DNA from: Afipia carboxidovorans OM5
GTDB lineage: Bacteria > Pseudomonadota > Alphaproteobacteria > Rhizobiales > Xanthobacteraceae
Length of the DNA stretch: 64,000 nt
Assembly: GCF_000218565.1 (NCBI RefSeq)
Contig: NC_015684.1
Location: forward strand, 2,790,001-2,854,000
Reading direction: 5' to 3'
The notes below the pieces were generated by a model. That model saw only the letters and a program-made list of their open reading frames with translations, was not told the origin of the DNA and did not search any database. Position numbers and translations under genes: made by a program. This document shows, piece by piece, positions 61,698 to 64,000 of the stretch (position 1 is the stretch's first letter; each line of letters starts with the position of its first letter).

Positions 61698-63683
61698 ATG
61701 GCCCGACAGAAGCAGCATTATACGCGACTCACCGAGCCGCTCGTCCGCGAGAACGGCGTACTGCGGCCTGCCTCCTGGGAAGAGGCTCTTGACCGCGCAG
61801 CCGAGGGCTTTCGCCGCAATCGCGAACTCCACGGCCCGGACGGGTTTGGCATGTTCGCCTGCTCGCGCTCGACCAACGAGTTGAACTACATCGCTCAGAA
61901 GTTCGCCCGGGCAGTGATCGGCACCAACAACATCGACTCCTGTAACAGAACTTGACACGCTCCTAGCGTCGCCGGTCTGGTGACAGTATTCGGTGCTGGC
62001 GGTGGCACCTCTTCCTACCGCGAAATCGAAGATGCCGATCTGATCATCTTCTGGGGCTCCAATGCCCGGGAAGCCCATCCGATCTTCTTCCATCACGCCC
62101 TGAAGGGAATCCATAAGGGCGCGAAGGTGTATTCCGTTGACCCGCGCCGCTGCAAAACGGCCGAGTGGGCCGACACGTGGCTTGGTTTGGACGTCGGCAC
62201 TGACGTCGCGTTGGCCTATGGTATCGGCCGCGAGATCATCCATGCCGGATTGGTCAACAAGGAGTTCCTCGAGAACGCCACCACCGGCTTCGAAGAGTAC
62301 ATTGCCGCATGCGAGCCGTGGACTCTGGAAGTCACCTCCCGTGAAACGGGCGTGCCCGCGGAGCTGATCCGTGAGCTTGCGCACGACTATGCCAAGGCGA
62401 AGCGCGCGCAGCTGTGCTGGACGCTCGGCATCACCGAGCATCACAACGGCACCGACAACGTGCGGGCGCTGTGCAACCTCGCCCTGCTCACCGGCCAGGT
62501 CGGCCGTTGGGGCGCGGGTCTCGTTCCGGTGCGCGGCCAGAACAACGTTCAGGGCGGCGGCGACATGGGTGCGATTCCCAAGAACCTGCCGGGATTCCAG
62601 AGCGTCGAGAATGCCGAGCATCGCGCGAAGTTCGAGCGCATGTGGGGCGTTACGCTGCCTCCGAAGGGCGGTTTGACGCTTTCGGAGATGATGGAGGCGA
62701 TGGACGAGGGCCACCTCACCAGCGTCTACATCGTGGGCGAGAATCCGGTGCAGTCAGATGCCGACACCACAGCGGTGGAGCGGCGGCTGAGGAACCTGGA
62801 CCATCTGGTCGTGCAGGACATCTTCCTCACCAAGACCGCCTCGCTCGCCGACGTCGTGCTCCCCTGCACGGCCGCTTGGTGCGAGAGCGATGGTACCTTC
62901 ACCAACAGCGAACGGCGGGTTCAGCTTGTGCGTAAGGCACTGGAGCCTCCGGGAAGCGCAAAGGACGACATCGAGATCATCCGCCTGGTTGCGGAGCGTC
63001 TCGGTCACGCCTGGCCGATCCAGACTGCAGAAGAGATCTGGGACGAGTTGCGCGCGCTGTCGCCCGCACATCATGGAATGACCTACCGGGTGCTCGCGGA
63101 GCGGGGCGGCGTACAGTGGCCCTTCCCCGACGAGAACGGGCCCGAGTCACCGTTCCTGCACGGCCGGCTCTGGGAGAAGGATCCCGCAAAGCGCGGGCGT
63201 CTGGCTCCGTTCGGCATCGTCGAGCACAAGCTGCCGGTGGACAAGCTCAACGACGAGTTCCCGCTGCGCCTGACGACCGGCCGGCGACTGACCGACTACA
63301 ACACCGGCGTGCAGTCGGGCGGCTTCAACTCGCCGATCCGTGTCGGCGGCTGCGTCGACGTCTCTCCGGAGGATATGGTTCGGCTCGGCATCAACGACGG
63401 CGAGGTGGTCCGGGTGACTTCCCGCCGCGGATCGGTGCTGGCTCCCGCACGTCGGGATCCGGGCCTGCGTCCCGGGCTGCTCTTCATGGCCTGCAACTTC
63501 CCGGACGATGTGGACACCAACTCGCTCACCATCGAGGCGAACGATCCGATCGCCAAAACCGCGGAGTTCAAGGCCACAGCGGTCAGGGTGGAAAAGACAA
63601 ACGAAGCCCTGCCTGAAGACCAAGGCTTGGCCGAGACCATCGATCGCGAGCGTCAAGACAGCGAGCTCGTGACCGCGAACTAG
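61698..63683 (+). CDS. fdhA: selenocysteine-containing formate dehydrogenase catalytic subunit (UGA = Sec86)
   Basis: A molybdopterin oxidoreductase of 661 residues if TGA at 61953-61955 is read as selenocysteine. The frame is open on both sides, and the junction NNIDSCNRT-U-HAPSVAGL matches the Sec140-His141 site of E. coli FdhF. Further conserved blocks: WGSNAREAHPI, VPVRGQNNVQGGGDMG (RGQNNVQG at 279-286), VQDIFLTKTASLADVVLPCT and a C-terminal MoCo-binding domain with LTTGRRLTDYNTG. ATG 61698 has CTGGAGG upstream. The Fe-S domain with four cysteines that normally precedes this fold is absent, so electrons probably leave through a partner. It oxidises formate to CO2. Confidence 0.9.
61968..61984 (+). 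other. bacterial SECIS element
   Basis: GTCGCC-GGTCT-GGTGAC forms a 6 bp stem (one G-U) with loop GGUCU. The loop starts 18 nt after the TGA. From memory, the E. coli fdhF SECIS has its GGUCU at the same distance. SelB binds this loop to deliver Sec-tRNA. Confidence 0.85.
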
Positions 63684-63698
63684 GAAGGATGAGTAGTT

Positions 63699-64000
63699 GT
63701 GGATCTGAAGTTCTCGGACGCCGAGCCGTTCGCGGAGGAACGCGATGCAATCGATCGGCGGCTTGGTGGGCCCGGCGAAGGCGGCTGGCATGGCGGTGAG
63801 CGTGATGAGCTGGACCACCGGCGCGCGCATTCCGGCCATGCGGCACGGGCTCAGCGGCACCTCGTCATGGAGGCACTGCACGCGGTGAATGACCGCGTGG
63901 GCTGGATCAGCCCCGGTGCGCTGAATTATATCGGAAAACGACTTAGTGTGTCGGCAGCCGATGTCTACAGCGTCGCGACGTTCTATGGGCTGTTCTCTAC
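63699..64000 (+). CDS. NuoE-like diaphorase subunit of formate dehydrogenase (partial, N-terminal)
   Basis: The first 100 codons from GTG 63699 are in the window. After a variable, Gly/Arg/His-rich start comes LHAVNDRVGWISPGALNYIG and SVSAADVYSVATFYGLFS, the thioredoxin-like [2Fe-2S] NuoE/HoxE-type opening. It begins 15 bp after fdhA, with AGGAAGGA 9 nt upstream. In NAD-linked formate dehydrogenases this part is separate or fused to the NuoF-like flavoprotein. Its C-terminus, cut here, may carry the Fe-S domains missing from FdhA. Confidence 0.8.
   Translation, partial: MDLKFSDAEPFAEERDAIDRRLGGPGEGGWHGGERDELDHRRAHSGHAARAQRHLVMEALHAVNDRVGWISPGALNYIGKRLSVSAADVYSVATFYGLFS

Noticed and set aside
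61698..63683. Formate dehydrogenase as a pseudogene broken by a stop codon
   Set aside because: The stop is TGA exactly at the active-site position, the frame continues with full conservation, and a SECIS-like hairpin follows.

Overview
The window looks like chromosome of an alphaproteobacterium of the Bradyrhizobium/Afipia/Rhodopseudomonas group (Nitrobacteraceae). The evidence is high G+C, dense minus-strand operons, the intergenic palindromic repeats typical of that group, a phosphatidylcholine-making PmtA, a DUF2778 protein, and probable 2,3-diaminoglucose lipid A genes. The genus call is an inference from gene content. No phage, insertion sequence, integrase or CRISPR array was seen.

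Layout. 1-2.9 kb: lipid remodelling genes (pmtA, a PlcP-like phospholipase and a diacylglycerol glycosyltransferase) with a convincing Pho box, then the start of a threonine dehydratase. 3-21.5 kb: cell-envelope block with thiD, a CHRD protein, murJ, a probable gnnA/gnnB pair, manC, UDP-glucuronate epimerase, a flippase-like protein, the whole ADP-heptose pathway (gmhA, hldE, gmhB, hldD), both inner-core heptosyltransferases (waaC, waaF), galE and an MsbA-like exporter. 21.5-24.5 kb: small unrelated genes and a cold-shock protein. 24.9-30.3 kb: SAM-cycle block (ahcY, metK) with two methyltransferases, one fused to a helix-turn-helix domain. 30.5-40 kb: purU with a solitary binding protein, ppc, a ClC-type channel with an atypical filter, and small conserved genes.

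40.1-44.3 kb: a four-gene operon (MFS exporter, acyl-adenylate ligase, stand-alone acyl carrier protein, stand-alone CAT-like acyltransferase) whose product is unknown to me; it is the best candidate for an undescribed pathway. 44.4-53.5 kb: a DUF2778 protein, a ketopantoate-reductase-like enzyme, an alkyl-DHAP-synthase-like flavoprotein with a FadR-type regulator and shared operator-like sites, tRNA-Lys, and a TRAP transporter. 53.6-61.1 kb: branched-chain amino acid genes (leuA, ilvC, ilvN, ilvB), with a clear ilvB leader peptide and attenuator and a possible Leu-rich leader before leuA.

61.7 kb to the end: a formate dehydrogenase operon. Its catalytic gene is interrupted by an in-frame TGA that reads as selenocysteine 86, followed by a stem-loop whose GGUCU loop lies 18 nt past the TGA. 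The protein lacks the usual N-terminal [4Fe-4S] domain, and the next gene begins as a NuoE-like diaphorase subunit cut by the window edge.
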